Assembly: GCA_943371235.1 (NCBI GenBank)
Contig: CALRTZ010000025.1
Span: 1-44,518 of the forward strand
DNA: 44,518 bases
Direction: 5' to 3'
From: CAJBVG01 sp943371235
GTDB lineage: Bacteria; Bacteroidota; Bacteroidia; Sphingobacteriales; Sphingobacteriaceae
The notes under the pieces are model-generated. The model was not told the DNA's origin and ran no database searches. It saw only the letters and a program-made list of their open reading frames with translations. This document shows, piece after piece, positions 26,518 through 34,845 of the stretch. Position 1 is the first letter of the stretch. Each line of letters begins with the position of its first letter. A program made the translations under genes and the position numbers.

Positions 26518-27750
26518 ATGAAGCATATGTTATTCTCTCACAATTCTAGAACTTTTTTAGTAGTTACTTTTTTAATGGTAACGAGTTTTGCACAAGCTCA
26601 AAATGTTGCCATAAATTCTACCGGTACTGCACCAGCTGCATCAGCAGGTTTAGATGTAAGTTTTACTGATAAAGGCTTATTAATACCTAGAGTAGCCTTA
26701 ACAGCTACGAATGCTGCAGGACCTATTACTAGTCCGACTACCTCTTTGTTAGTATATAATACCGCAACAGCAGGATCTGCTCCAAACAACGTAACACCGG
26801 GGTATTATTTCTGGACAGGCAGTGCATGGACACGTTTATCAAACGGAACTCAAGGATCATGGGATTTACAAGGTAACGCAGGAACTTCTGCTACCAATAA
26901 TTTTATAGGAACTACGGATGCAAATGATTTAGTTTTTAAAGCGAATAATACGGAACGTTTGAGAATTGAAAACTCTAGTGGTGATTTAAAAATAGGATCG
27001 GCTACAACCGGTACCTTAAAAGCTACACAAGAGTTGGTTTTACGCCAAGATGGAGATACGTATGGACCAAGTATTTTACGATTAAGAAATAGAAACGGAG
27101 AGAACGGAGCTATTTTTGAAACTACAGATCCGTCGATTACACTTGTAGATTTTATTTTCAAAACAAATATTTCTCAAAGTAACATACGCTTAGAGGGTAG
27201 AGTAGGTAGTACTTATACTGGTGCAGCTCCGGAGTGGCAATTTGGTTCGGCAGGAAACCCGACCTTTGTAACCAACCATGATGGTACTTTTACCTTTGTT
27301 CGAAGAGGAAACTTTGGAGTTGGTATTGCACAGCCAAGTGCATTAATACATTTAAATGCAGGTACTGCTAGCGCTAGTACCGCACCTTTAAAATTTACAT
27401 CGGGTACTAATTTAACTACACCAGAAAATGGCGCCGTTGAATACGACGGTACAAATTATTTTGCAACTACAGGTGGTGTAAGATATACATTAGCAAAAAC
27501 GTTAATTGGTTCTGCTTCGTTGAATTTTCCTAGCACAAATGCAAGGCTCTCGTCTGACTTAACCATAACTGTTACTGGAGCCACAACAAACGACTTTGCA
27601 ATAGTAAATCCTGGAACTAGTAATTCTAACTCTCATTATACCGCATGGGTATCGGCTGCAAATACTGTTACTATACGATTTAATAATTATACGAATGCAG
27701 CCATTGATCCAGCTACTGCAACTTTTAGGGTAACGGTATTGAAATACTAA
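26518..27750 (+). CDS. Secreted fibre-like protein of unknown function
   Basis: The ATG at 26518 gives MKHMLFSHNSRTFLVVTFLMVTSFAQAQ as signal peptide and 410 residues in total; an ATG at 26491 adds nine residues and is less likely. The mature start (VAINSTGTAPAASAGLDVSFTDKGLLIPRVALT) and the following VYNTATAGSAPNNVTPGYYFWTGSAWTRL are a pattern common in Bacteroidota surface proteins with phage-tail-fibre-like repeats. Composition is Thr/Asn/Ala-rich. The end (about 345-410) looks like a small beta domain. No type IX sorting tail is visible, so the export route beyond Sec is unclear. Function unknown. A near-consensus TAATATTG (26465-26472) may be its -7 box. Confidence 0.7.
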   Translation: MKHMLFSHNSRTFLVVTFLMVTSFAQAQNVAINSTGTAPAASAGLDVSFTDKGLLIPRVALTATNAAGPITSPTTSLLVYNTATAGSAPNNVTPGYYFWTGSAWTRLSNGTQGSWDLQGNAGTSATNNFIGTTDANDLVFKANNTERLRIENSSGDLKIGSATTGTLKATQELVLRQDGDTYGPSILRLRNRNGENGAIFETTDPSITLVDFIFKTNISQSNIRLEGRVGSTYTGAAPEWQFGSAGNPTFVTNHDGTFTFVRRGNFGVGIAQPSALIHLNAGTASASTAPLKFTSGTNLTTPENGAVEYDGTNYFATTGGVRYTLAKTLIGSASLNFPSTNARLSSDLTITVTGATTNDFAIVNPGTSNSNSHYTAWVSAANTVTIRFNNYTNAAIDPATATFRVTVLKY

Positions 27751-27752
27751 TT

Positions 27753-27825
27753 GAATTATGAATTATGAGTTATGAGATAGGCATAGCAGTTGCTTTATCT
27801 CATACCTCATACCTCATACCTCATA
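27753..27825. repeat. Heptamer palindrome (GAATTAT / CATACCT class), locus 6; convergent gene ends
   Basis: Left: GAATTAT, GAATTAT, GAGTTAT, GAGATA (27753-27778), starting 3 bp after the fibre-like gene. Right: CATACCT x3 then CATA (27801-27825), including the arsM stop (27821-27823). The arms pair over 15 of 16 bp (27764-27779 with 27796-27811). Confidence 0.85.
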
Positions 27826-28627
27826 CTTTTTCCGCATAAACCGTTATACTAAATATCCCAATTTCTGAATTTTTATATTCTGTTATTTGTTCTGTAGATA
27901 AATACGTAGAAAGAATATCATCGGGAATGGTAATTACTTTTTCTTTTTGGATTTGAATATTTTTGAATCCGGTTTTTTCGATGGTGTTTAGGTAATCAGA
28001 TTTCTGAATGGCTCCAGATACACAACCTGCATACATTTCGGCAGCTTCTCTAATTTCAGAAGGTAAAGTACCAATCAATACAATATCAGAAATACTGAAA
28101 TGCCCATTTGGTTTTAATACACGATAAATTTCCGACAATACTTTGTCTTTATTCGGAACTAAATTCAACACACAATTACTTACCACTACATCGGCATAAT
28201 TATCTTTTATAGGCATATCGTCTATGTCTGCATGAATAAAATTTACATTGCTGAAATTTAATTTCAATGCATTTTCACGAGCCTTGGTAATCATAGCCTC
28301 CGTAAAATCTATCCCAATTACTTTACCTTCTTCGCCTACGGCTTCGCGTGCAACAAAACAATCGTTGCCTGCACCCGAACCTAAATCTATTACGGTATCA
28401 CCTTGTTTCATTTTTGCAAACTCAGTAGGTAGTCCGCAGCCTAAGCCTAAATCTGCTTCCGGATTATATCCCTCTACTTTTGTATAATCATCTGTCATGA
28501 TGTTATAAACCTTGGTAGAACAACCGCCCGCACCACAGCACGATACTCTATTTTCTTCGGTTGATTGTAATGCAATTTCTGCATATTTTTCTTTTACGAT
28601 TGTTTTTAAATCTTTTTCTGTTTTCAT
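27821..28627 (-). CDS. arsM: Arsenite S-adenosylmethionine methyltransferase
   Basis: 268 residues. Methylates As(III) using S-adenosylmethionine. SAM-binding motif VIDLGSGAGNDC at 79-90. The As(III)-binding cysteines expected in the family are all present: the Cys30-Cys31 pair with CCGAGGC, Cys64 (GLGCG), Cys152 (SNCVLNL) and Cys202 (AGCVSGA). It lies 116 bp downstream of arsR on the same strand, but the gap is filled by a heptamer palindrome that could reduce read-through. No promoter box of its own was found. No arsenate reductase, efflux pump or arsI is in the window, so this is a minimal methylation unit. Confidence 0.93.
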   Translation of the reverse strand: MKTEKDLKTIVKEKYAEIALQSTEENRVSCCGAGGCSTKVYNIMTDDYTKVEGYNPEADLGLGCGLPTEFAKMKQGDTVIDLGSGAGNDCFVAREAVGEEGKVIGIDFTEAMITKARENALKLNFSNVNFIHADIDDMPIKDNYADVVVSNCVLNLVPNKDKVLSEIYRVLKPNGHFSISDIVLIGTLPSEIREAAEMYAGCVSGAIQKSDYLNTIEKTGFKNIQIQKEKVITIPDDILSTYLSTEQITEYKNSEIGIFSITVYAEKV

Positions 28628-28635
28628 TTTATTTT

Positions 28636-28740
28636 AGTCTTTAGTAATTAGTCTTTAGTAATTAGTCTTTAGCAATTAGTCTTTAGTCCTTATCTGTTGA
28701 GTTGGGTCTTCTAACGACTAATGACTAGAGACTAACGACT
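28636..28740. repeat. Heptamer palindrome (AGTCTTT class), locus 7, between arsR and arsM
   Basis: Left part: AGTCTTT alternating with AGTAATT/AGCAATT, eight 7-bp units from 28636. Right part: inverse units (CTAACGA, CTAATGA, CTAGAGA, CTAACGA) at 28711-28740, ending 3 bp before the arsR stop codon. It shares words with 16208-16284. Confidence 0.85.
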
Positions 28741-28743
28741 CAT

Positions 28744-29076
28744 TCAACAACACCGCTCTTTACACTCATTTATATTCTCCACAAAACTGCCTAGGAAGGC
28801 TTCCAATTTTTTGAAATTTTCCCAATCGATGCAATAGCAAGATTTTGCGCCATCGATAGTTCCCTTTACCAATCCTGCTTTTTTTAACTCAAGCAAATGT
28901 TGAGAAACAGTTGATTGTGCTAATGGTAAAATCTCTACAATCTCTCCACAAATACAAGTGTTTTTCTCTGCTAAAATTCTTAAAATTTGAATTCGTGCAG
29001 GGTGAGATAAGCTTTTGGCCATTTCTGCCAAAAAGATATCTTGCTCGTTGAATAATTCTTTTTTGTTTAGTGCCAT
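28744..29076 (-). CDS. ArsR-family metalloregulator
   Basis: 110 residues, winged helix-turn-helix (LSHPARIQILRILAEKNTCICGEIVEILPLAQSTVSQHLLELKKAGLV). The metal-binding box is CICGEI (two Cys in the alpha-3 helix), as in ArsR proteins that sense As(III) or Sb(III). Further cysteines lie at SCYC and in the C-terminal CKERCC, the latter possibly a third or alternative ligand. It represses until metalloid binds. It has a consensus promoter, and the -7 box lies inside an imperfect ATCG-8-CGAT palindrome that could be its own operator. Upstream of arsM on the same strand, hence the arsenic assignment. Confidence 0.88.
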   Translation of the reverse strand: MALNKKELFNEQDIFLAEMAKSLSHPARIQILRILAEKNTCICGEIVEILPLAQSTVSQHLLELKKAGLVKGTIDGAKSCYCIDWENFKKLEAFLGSFVENINECKERCC

Positions 29077-29087
29077 AATGTATATCG

Positions 29088-29117
29088 CAAATATACGATT
29101 AATTTTTAATAACCAAA
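29088..29117 (-). promoter_or_regulatory. Promoter (and possible operator) of arsR-arsM
   Basis: Minus strand: -33 TTTG (29117-29114), 18-bp spacer, -7 TATATTTG (29095-29088), 11 bp before the arsR ATG. ATCG (29085-29088) and CGAT (29096-29099) flank the -7 box. Confidence 0.7.
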
Positions 29118-29215
29118 AAATATTTTAGTTCATTTTGCTTGTTTTTGTGGGAAATTTACCTCTTTATCGCAGGAATTTTGTATTCTTGCATTGAAAAACA
29201 TTATGCTCTCTCATT

Positions 29216-32200
29216 ATGTACAAACATCTAGTAACCAAATTACTGGCATTGGCAGCAATAATTGCATGCTCAAGCCAAGCAAATGCACAAACAATTTCAA
29301 ACTATTCAGTATCAAGAACAACCGGTAATAGTTACACATCTATAGCTGGAACTGGCAGTTCATTTGCTGCTTGGAGAAATAATTCCAATCAGAATACCCA
29401 AGATGATAATCGCAGTTCTGCAGTAAATATTGGGTTTGATTTTTGGTATTTGGGAGTTCGTTATACACAGTTCAGTGTATGTACAAATGGATACATGGAT
29501 TTTTCTAGCAGCACTTCTGATGGAAATTCTAATAGTGCATTCGGGTATGATAATGCTCGATTTACCAATACAACACCTACTGCTTTGGCAATTGCACCAA
29601 TGTATGATGACCTTACAGCACAAGGTGGATCTGAAGCCTTAGGGAATAGTTTGAAATATTTAACTACTGGTAGTGCTCCAAATCGAGTTTTAACAGTGGA
29701 GTGGATTAATTTAGCTGTATATAACGATGTTACTCCTAGTTTAAATTTTCAAGTGAAAATTTATGAAACAACTGGAATTATTGAATTCGTTTATGGTACG
29801 ATGTCTGCCGGTAATGCAAGTTACTCTTATACATCTGGTATAAATGGACCAACTATTTCTAATCCCCCAACAACTGCGCAATTATTAACTCAACAAACTG
29901 TTAATACAAATACTTTTTCAAACACAGTAAATAATAACTTAACAACAATCCCGGCGTCAAACTCAACTATTACTTTTACTCCACCAAATCATACAGGTAC
30001 AATTAATACTAGTTTAAGTTTTACAGGCATCACTTCTTCTGGCATGACTGTGAACTACAACAATTGGTGTACTAATGAAATTGGCTACGTAATCTATAGA
30101 TCAACCGATAATTCTAATTTTACTTTTGTAATTCAACAAGCGGCAAATACTACTTCGTTTGCTGCTAGCGGTCTCTCACCTAGTACACAATATTTCTGGA
30201 GAGTTTTTGCTGTTACAGAAGGTAAAGTAAGTGCTGATGCAAACGGTAATGCAACTACAAGTGCTGCCGGAAATAAAGTTTCAACGGGTAATGGAAGCTG
30301 GGGTACTAACGGAACTTGGTCGCCAAGCGGTGTACCAACAGCAACTGATAATGTTACAATTAGAAATGGCCATACTGTTACCATCAATATTAATGCGGCT
30401 TGTAATAATTTAACAGTTGGCGAAGGAACCTCGGGTATTTTGAGAGTAGGAAATAGCGCAACAGGTAGACTCTTAGATATTAACGGAAACGTAACTGTGA
30501 ATAATGGTGCATCCTTTACATCGGGTACAACAGACGCCACACATACAACAACTATTGATGGAAATATTACCAATAATGGAACCTTAGATTTTAGGACTAC
30601 AGCAGCCAGATTAGTGAATGCAACTATAAATGGTACAAATAATTTAACAGTATCAGGAACCGGTGCAACCACAAGATTTAATAATCTAACCGTAAACATG
30701 AATGGTTCTGCAGATAACGTTCTTAATTTCTCTTCAACAAATTTAAGCCTACAGAATAATTCTATAACCTTAAATAGTGGAACCATAAAATTTAATGCTA
30801 GTTATACTTTAAATATTGATGTTGCTTCAGGCAACCTAACCTTACCAGTAAGTACAGGAGTATATGTAAACAATCCGAATGTTACTTTAAACTTCCGTGG
30901 CAATTTGGTATTGGCAGGGCGTTTAAATATAGATGCTGGAACAGTAAATATTGGAGATGCTGCTGATGAAAATTTAGAATCGAGTGGTGGAATCGTTGAT
31001 ATTAAAGGTGGTACAGTAAATGTAGCCGGAAGATATTTTTCTTCAAACATAAATACCTTAAGTAATTTTAGTATTTCGAATGGCCTGTTTACAATACCTA
31101 CTGTTAGTTCAACGAGTACTACTTTTTATCCTTTTCATATTAACGCAACAGGTTCTTCATTTAATGTTACAGGTGGCACAATTGTTATTCAACAAGAAGG
31201 TGGTGATGGTAGCAACGATTTGGGAATGTTTTTAAATGGGTTAACTACGAATGAAATAAGTAATGGTACTATTCAATTTGGAAATAGTTTTACTCCTGCT
31301 TCACAAATATTTAAAGTTAATACCATTTCAGAATTTCCAAATTTTAATATTCATAGTGCAAATGTTAGTGTAAGTTTATTAACGCCAATTGTAATTGATA
31401 ATAACCTCAGCATAACGGGAGGGTCGTTAATTTCTAATAATAATAATGTGGAGGTAAAAGGCAACTGGACAAGCACTGGTACATATACTGCAGGTACAAA
31501 TATTACTACATTTAATGGTGTAGGCAATCAAACTATTAATTCGAGTACAACAGAAAATTTTAATGATTTAACTGTTAACAAATCAACTGGAAATTTAATA
31601 TTATCCAACAGTGTAAATGCAAATTTAGTAACCTTAACAAATGGTAATTTACAAATTAATTCCAATACACTTAGTTTGCAAAATTTAATAGCGGGTGTAG
31701 GTAAACTAATTGGTTCTAATACTTCTAATTTAACCATTAATGGTACAGGAGATTTTGGAACTTTAAATTTATTAAACACATCAACTGCCAATAAAACTTT
31801 AAATAATTTAATAATAAACAGAACGGCTGGAGGAATAGTAACCTTAGGCTCGGATAGCTTAAGAATTAAAAATACACTTGATATTCAAAACGGAACCTTA
31901 AACACTTCTAATAGATTAATATTAATTTCTGATGCAAGCAATACAGCACGTATCGCGAGTTTAATTAACGGTGATATTTCTGGAAATGTAATTGCACAAC
32001 GCTTTATTCCGGGTGGAGCAAATAAAAGACAATGGAGGTTTTTAGCATCGCCAGTAAATGTTGGCGGTTCAATTTCTATCGCTCAATTTAAAGATAATAT
32101 TTTTGTAACTGGGCCAGGTGGCGTAGCTAACGGTTTTGATGCAAGTCCAAATAATTCTATTTCCTTTAGAACTTATTTAGAGAGTAAAGTAGGACCTGTT

Positions 32201-33409
32201 GATTCTGGTTGGGTTACTCCTGCAAATGCAAATGTAACGTTTGCAACCGGAACAGGTATTTCTGTATTTGTGCGTGGCAGTAGAAATTTAGCGAATCCAT
32301 TTTTAAATTGGACGGTACCTGATAACGTAACCATCGATTTGGTGGGTGCTGTAAATAAAGGAAACTTTACCTTCAATTTAAGTTACACAAACAATGGTGT
32401 ATCAAATGCTGATGGAATGAATTTAGTCGCTAACCCTTATCCGTCGCAAATAGATTTTCTTGCATCCAATGGAATTACTAAAACCAATGTAACTAATTAC
32501 TACACTGTTTACAACCCAATATTAAGAGTATATGGAATTTTTGATGGTAATTTAAATCAAGGCACTAACAACATTACTCGTTATATCTCTTCAGGTCAGT
32601 CGTTCTTCATTAAAGCAACAGCACCTGGAGCTTCGTTGCAATTTACAGAACAAGTGAAAGTGGAAAACTCTCCAATTAACTTTTTTAGAACTACTTCAGC
32701 TCCAAATATTTTAAGCTTAGTATTAGAGAAAGATTCAATAACTTCTGATGAATTAATTATTGCCTTTAGAGATAATTCAAATAAAGATGATTCTGATTTG
32801 TCAGATCTTCCAAAATTATTTAATGAAAATTTAAATTTTTATTCTAAATCATCAAACAATAAAAATCTTGCTATTAATCAATATCCTATTCCATTAACTA
32901 CAGATACTATTAACCTGAGTATGTTTGCTTATACAGAAGGGCAGCCTTGGTTAGGTACTTATGCCATAAAAATTAATGATGTTGAAGGTATACAAAATGA
33001 CATCAACTTATATTTAGCAGATTTTTATTTGAATAAATTTATAAATCTTCGTAATCATACTTCTTATGAGTTTGAGATAAATGCGGATGTAAATTCCATG
33101 GGTAACAATCGATTTAAATTAATATGTGGTGATTTAAATTTATCTAGCACTTCAATTAATGCAAACAATTTAATTTTGTACCCTAACCCTGCAAATAGTT
33201 TTGTATCAATATTATTTGCAAATAATTTGAAAGATACTGAATGTAAAATAGAATTGATTGACCAAATAGGGCGAAAAATACTTGTAACAAGCGCCAATAT
33301 CCAAAACGGAAAAACAACCATCGATTTATCTGAAATACCTTCAGGATTATATATAGTAAATGTGTTTACCGATTCTGGAAATTGGAATACGAAGTTTATT
33401 AAACAATAA
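29216..33409 (+). CDS. Large type IX-secreted surface protein (FN3, beta-helix-like repeats, type A sorting domain)
   Basis: 1397 residues. Signal peptide MYKHLVTKLLALAAIIACSS then QANAQ. Residues about 26-260 form a beta-rich domain; 262-347 is a fibronectin type III module (GYVIYRSTDNSNFTFV ... LSPSTQYFWRVFAVTEG). From about 352 (GNGSWGTNGTWSPSGVPTAT) to 920 run Asn/Thr/Gly-rich strands such as NNLTVSGTG, LNIDAGTVNIG and DIKGGTVNVAG, typical of a parallel beta-helix. From about 925 (IAQRFIPGGANKRQWRFLAS) comes a globular beta domain. Residues about 1320-1397 (LYPNPANSFVSI ... GLYIVNVFTDSG) are a type A C-terminal sorting domain, so it leaves by the type IX system, of which PorQ is encoded at 41744. 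The ligand is unknown; an adhesin role is inference. Confidence 0.88.
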   Translation: MYKHLVTKLLALAAIIACSSQANAQTISNYSVSRTTGNSYTSIAGTGSSFAAWRNNSNQNTQDDNRSSAVNIGFDFWYLGVRYTQFSVCTNGYMDFSSSTSDGNSNSAFGYDNARFTNTTPTALAIAPMYDDLTAQGGSEALGNSLKYLTTGSAPNRVLTVEWINLAVYNDVTPSLNFQVKIYETTGIIEFVYGTMSAGNASYSYTSGINGPTISNPPTTAQLLTQQTVNTNTFSNTVNNNLTTIPASNSTITFTPPNHTGTINTSLSFTGITSSGMTVNYNNWCTNEIGYVIYRSTDNSNFTFVIQQAANTTSFAASGLSPSTQYFWRVFAVTEGKVSADANGNATTSAAGNKVSTGNGSWGTNGTWSPSGVPTATDNVTIRNGHTVTININAACNNLTVGEGTSGILRVGNSATGRLLDINGNVTVNNGASFTSGTTDATHTTTIDGNITNNGTLDFRTTAARLVNATINGTNNLTVSGTGATTRFNNLTVNMNGSADNVLNFSSTNLSLQNNSITLNSGTIKFNASYTLNIDVASGNLTLPVSTGVYVNNPNVTLNFRGNLVLAGRLNIDAGTVNIGDAADENLESSGGIVDIKGGTVNVAGRYFSSNINTLSNFSISNGLFTIPTVSSTSTTFYPFHINATGSSFNVTGGTIVIQQEGGDGSNDLGMFLNGLTTNEISNGTIQFGNSFTPASQIFKVNTISEFPNFNIHSANVSVSLLTPIVIDNNLSITGGSLISNNNNVEVKGNWTSTGTYTAGTNITTFNGVGNQTINSSTTENFNDLTVNKSTGNLILSNSVNANLVTLTNGNLQINSNTLSLQNLIAGVGKLIGSNTSNLTINGTGDFGTLNLLNTSTANKTLNNLIINRTAGGIVTLGSDSLRIKNTLDIQNGTLNTSNRLILISDASNTARIASLINGDISGNVIAQRFIPGGANKRQWRFLASPVNVGGSISIAQFKDNIFVTGPGGVANGFDASPNNSISFRTYLESKVGPVDSGWVTPANANVTFATGTGISVFVRGSRNLANPFLNWTVPDNVTIDLVGAVNKGNFTFNLSYTNNGVSNADGMNLVANPYPSQIDFLASNGITKTNVTNYYTVYNPILRVYGIFDGNLNQGTNNITRYISSGQSFFIKATAPGASLQFTEQVKVENSPINFFRTTSAPNILSLVLEKDSITSDELIIAFRDNSNKDDSDLSDLPKLFNENLNFYSKSSNNKNLAINQYPIPLTTDTINLSMFAYTEGQPWLGTYAIKINDVEGIQNDINLYLADFYLNKFINLRNHTSYEFEINADVNSMGNNRFKLICGDLNLSSTSINANNLILYPNPANSFVSILFANNLKDTECKIELIDQIGRKILVTSANIQNGKTTIDLSEIPSGLYIVNVFTDSGNWNTKFIKQ

Positions 33410-33413
33410 TTAC

Positions 33414-33444
33414 TTGTATTATTTCAACTGAAATAATACTTTAG
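33414..33444 (+). promoter_or_regulatory. Palindrome within a predicted promoter of the ceramidase-like gene
   Basis: TTG (33414-33416), 20-bp spacer and TACTTTAG (33437-33444, one mismatch to TAnnTTTG) resemble a promoter. The spacer holds a perfect 9-bp inverted repeat ATTATTTCA (33418-33426) / TGAAATAAT (33429-33437) with a 2-bp centre. It may be an operator. It could also be a weak terminator of the preceding gene, though no T run follows. Confidence 0.5.
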
Positions 33445-33449
33445 TAGTG

Positions 33450-34145
33450 ATGATCAAATTACAATTATTACCCGATGGTGGTCCAATATATACCGAAACA
33501 GATGTTAATGCTACCATAGTAGAGCCTTTTAATACCATTTCTGCAGTATTATTTATATTGATGTCGGTTTATTGGTACGGCCGATTAAAAGGGAAATTTA
33601 GTTTATTCCCATACCTTACTACTTCTTTAGTCTTGTTGAGTATTGGTGGAATAGGTGGTGTTATCTATCATGCATTCCGTTATTCCTCGTATTTTTTATA
33701 CATGGATTGGTTGCCTATTATGATTTTGTGTATCATGACTGCCATGTATTTTATGTATAAAGTGCTTAATTCTTGGTATTTAGCTATTCTATATTTTTTT
33801 ATCGTATTAATAATAGATAGAGTAGCTTGGGAACTTATACCGGAACATAATGGTAACTTAAGAGCAAATGTTAATTATTCAATTTTAGGTATGGGTGTTT
33901 TATTCCCGAGCATTTGGATGTTATATAAATCAAAGTACCAATTTTGGTATTATGTATTGTTCGCAATTGTGTCGTTTGGAGTAGCACTATTCTTTAGGAT
34001 TTCTGATCAGTGGGGCTTTTTAAGCATCGGAACGCACTTTTTATGGCATACCTTTGGTGCAATAGCTGGTAATTTTATGCTATTATATATACATCATTAT
34101 AACCTCAATGAATACAAAAAACTTGCAGTTGCGAATGTTAAATAA
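33450..34145 (+). CDS. Ceramidase-like (CREST superfamily) membrane protein
   Basis: 231 residues from the ATG at 33450 (the frame begins one codon earlier at GTG), with about seven membrane helices. Three features match alkaline ceramidases of the CREST superfamily: EPFNTISA early; a His followed 12 residues later by Asp (GGVIYHAF ... YMDWLP); and HFLWH near the end, the H-x3-H zinc pair. The serine usually four residues before the first His is replaced by Gly, so activity may differ. Bacteroidota make sphingolipids, which makes a lipid amidase or receptor-type role sensible; this is inference. Downstream, a lipoprotein gene has its own promoter. Confidence 0.65.
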   Translation: MIKLQLLPDGGPIYTETDVNATIVEPFNTISAVLFILMSVYWYGRLKGKFSLFPYLTTSLVLLSIGGIGGVIYHAFRYSSYFLYMDWLPIMILCIMTAMYFMYKVLNSWYLAILYFFIVLIIDRVAWELIPEHNGNLRANVNYSILGMGVLFPSIWMLYKSKYQFWYYVLFAIVSFGVALFFRISDQWGFLSIGTHFLWHTFGAIAGNFMLLYIHHYNLNEYKKLAVANVK

Positions 34146-34160
34146 TAATTCGTAGCTTTG
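34130..34160 (+). promoter_or_regulatory. Promoter of the 190-residue lipoprotein gene
   Basis: TTG (34130-34132), 20-bp spacer, TAGCTTTG (34153-34160), a full match to TAnnTTTG. The box ends 18 bp before the ATG, and the -33 element lies inside the end of the preceding gene. Confidence 0.7.
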
Positions 34161-34178
34161 TGTTAAGCTGAAAATCAA

Positions 34179-34751
34179 ATGTTTAAAAAGCTATTATATC
34201 TACTTTTACTCTCTGTAAGCATTAGCGCGTGTTGTACCAATACAAACACGTACGAAAGTTTTACCGATGAGCAAAAGCAATTATTGTTTTATTTAAACGG
34301 CCAATTAATTATTTACGATATTAATAATGTTGATTCGCAAAGCTTACAAGTTACCGACCGTTACATTGGTAACTTACCACCAGACGAAGTTGAAGAATCT
34401 AATTGCGACAGTTATTATCCTGCATTCGGTAGAGTTACTATAAAAGGTCTAGGCGATACTTCTATCAACTTCCAAATCTCCATTAAAAAAAGTAATAACG
34501 AATCGGGTATTGCAAAACGAGTAAAATGGATGGGTTACGATTTTAATTTAGAAGATACATCAAAAGTGTTTTTCCACGACTCCCTTTTCTTAAGAGGAAC
34601 TTCAGAGTTTAATAATGTATATGAAATTAATGTTGCAGATACAAACAGAACTCGCAGCGATTTAATTTATCGTGTATTCTTCAGTACCGATTACGGCATC
34701 ATTCGCTTCGATCGCAAAGGCGGAAAAACCTACAGACTGAGAGTTAGATAA
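34179..34751 (+). CDS. Predicted lipoprotein of unknown function
   Basis: 190 residues starting MFKKLLYLLLLSVSISACCT. SISAC is a good lipobox, so Cys18 is probably lipidated. The rest is soluble and beta-rich (LLFYLNGQLIIYDI, FGRVTIKGLGDTSINFQISIKK, IYRVFFSTDYGIIRFD). I recognise no family. It has its own consensus promoter. Its stop codon is the first base group of a heptamer palindrome shared with the converging TonB-dependent receptor gene. Confidence 0.75.
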   Translation: MFKKLLYLLLLSVSISACCTNTNTYESFTDEQKQLLFYLNGQLIIYDINNVDSQSLQVTDRYIGNLPPDEVEESNCDSYYPAFGRVTIKGLGDTSINFQISIKKSNNESGIAKRVKWMGYDFNLEDTSKVFFHDSLFLRGTSEFNNVYEINVADTNRTRSDLIYRVFFSTDYGIIRFDRKGGKTYRLRVR

Positions 34752-34845
34752 ATTGTAAATGGTGAATTGTAAATGGTGAATTAAAGGTTCATGAGTTCCT
34801 TATAATTTAAAATTCACAATTTACAGTTGACAATTGACAATTTAA
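34749..34845. repeat. Heptamer palindrome (AATTGTA/AATGGTG class), locus 8; convergent gene ends
   Basis: Left arm alternates AATTGTA and AATGGTG (34751-34782) directly from the lipoprotein TAA. The right arm (34809-34845: AATTCAC, AATTTAC, AGTTGAC, AATTGAC) contains the receptor stop (34842-34844). The left arm matches the minus strand of 42885-42916 at 31 of 32 bases. Confidence 0.87.

Noticed and set aside
28636..28740. CRISPR-like array
   Set aside because: The units are 7 bp with no unique spacers of constant length, and they are arranged as inverted arms. No cas genes are near.
27821..29076. Arsenic resistance island acquired as a block
   Set aside because: Only arsR and arsM are present, with no integrase, flanking direct repeats or base composition unlike the neighbours.
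30133..30786. 217-codon minus-strand open frame inside the large secreted protein gene
   Set aside because: It is antisense to a Thr/Asn/Gly-rich repeat region, where lack of antisense stops is expected. Its translation (Val/Pro/Leu-rich) shows no domain and has no promoter.
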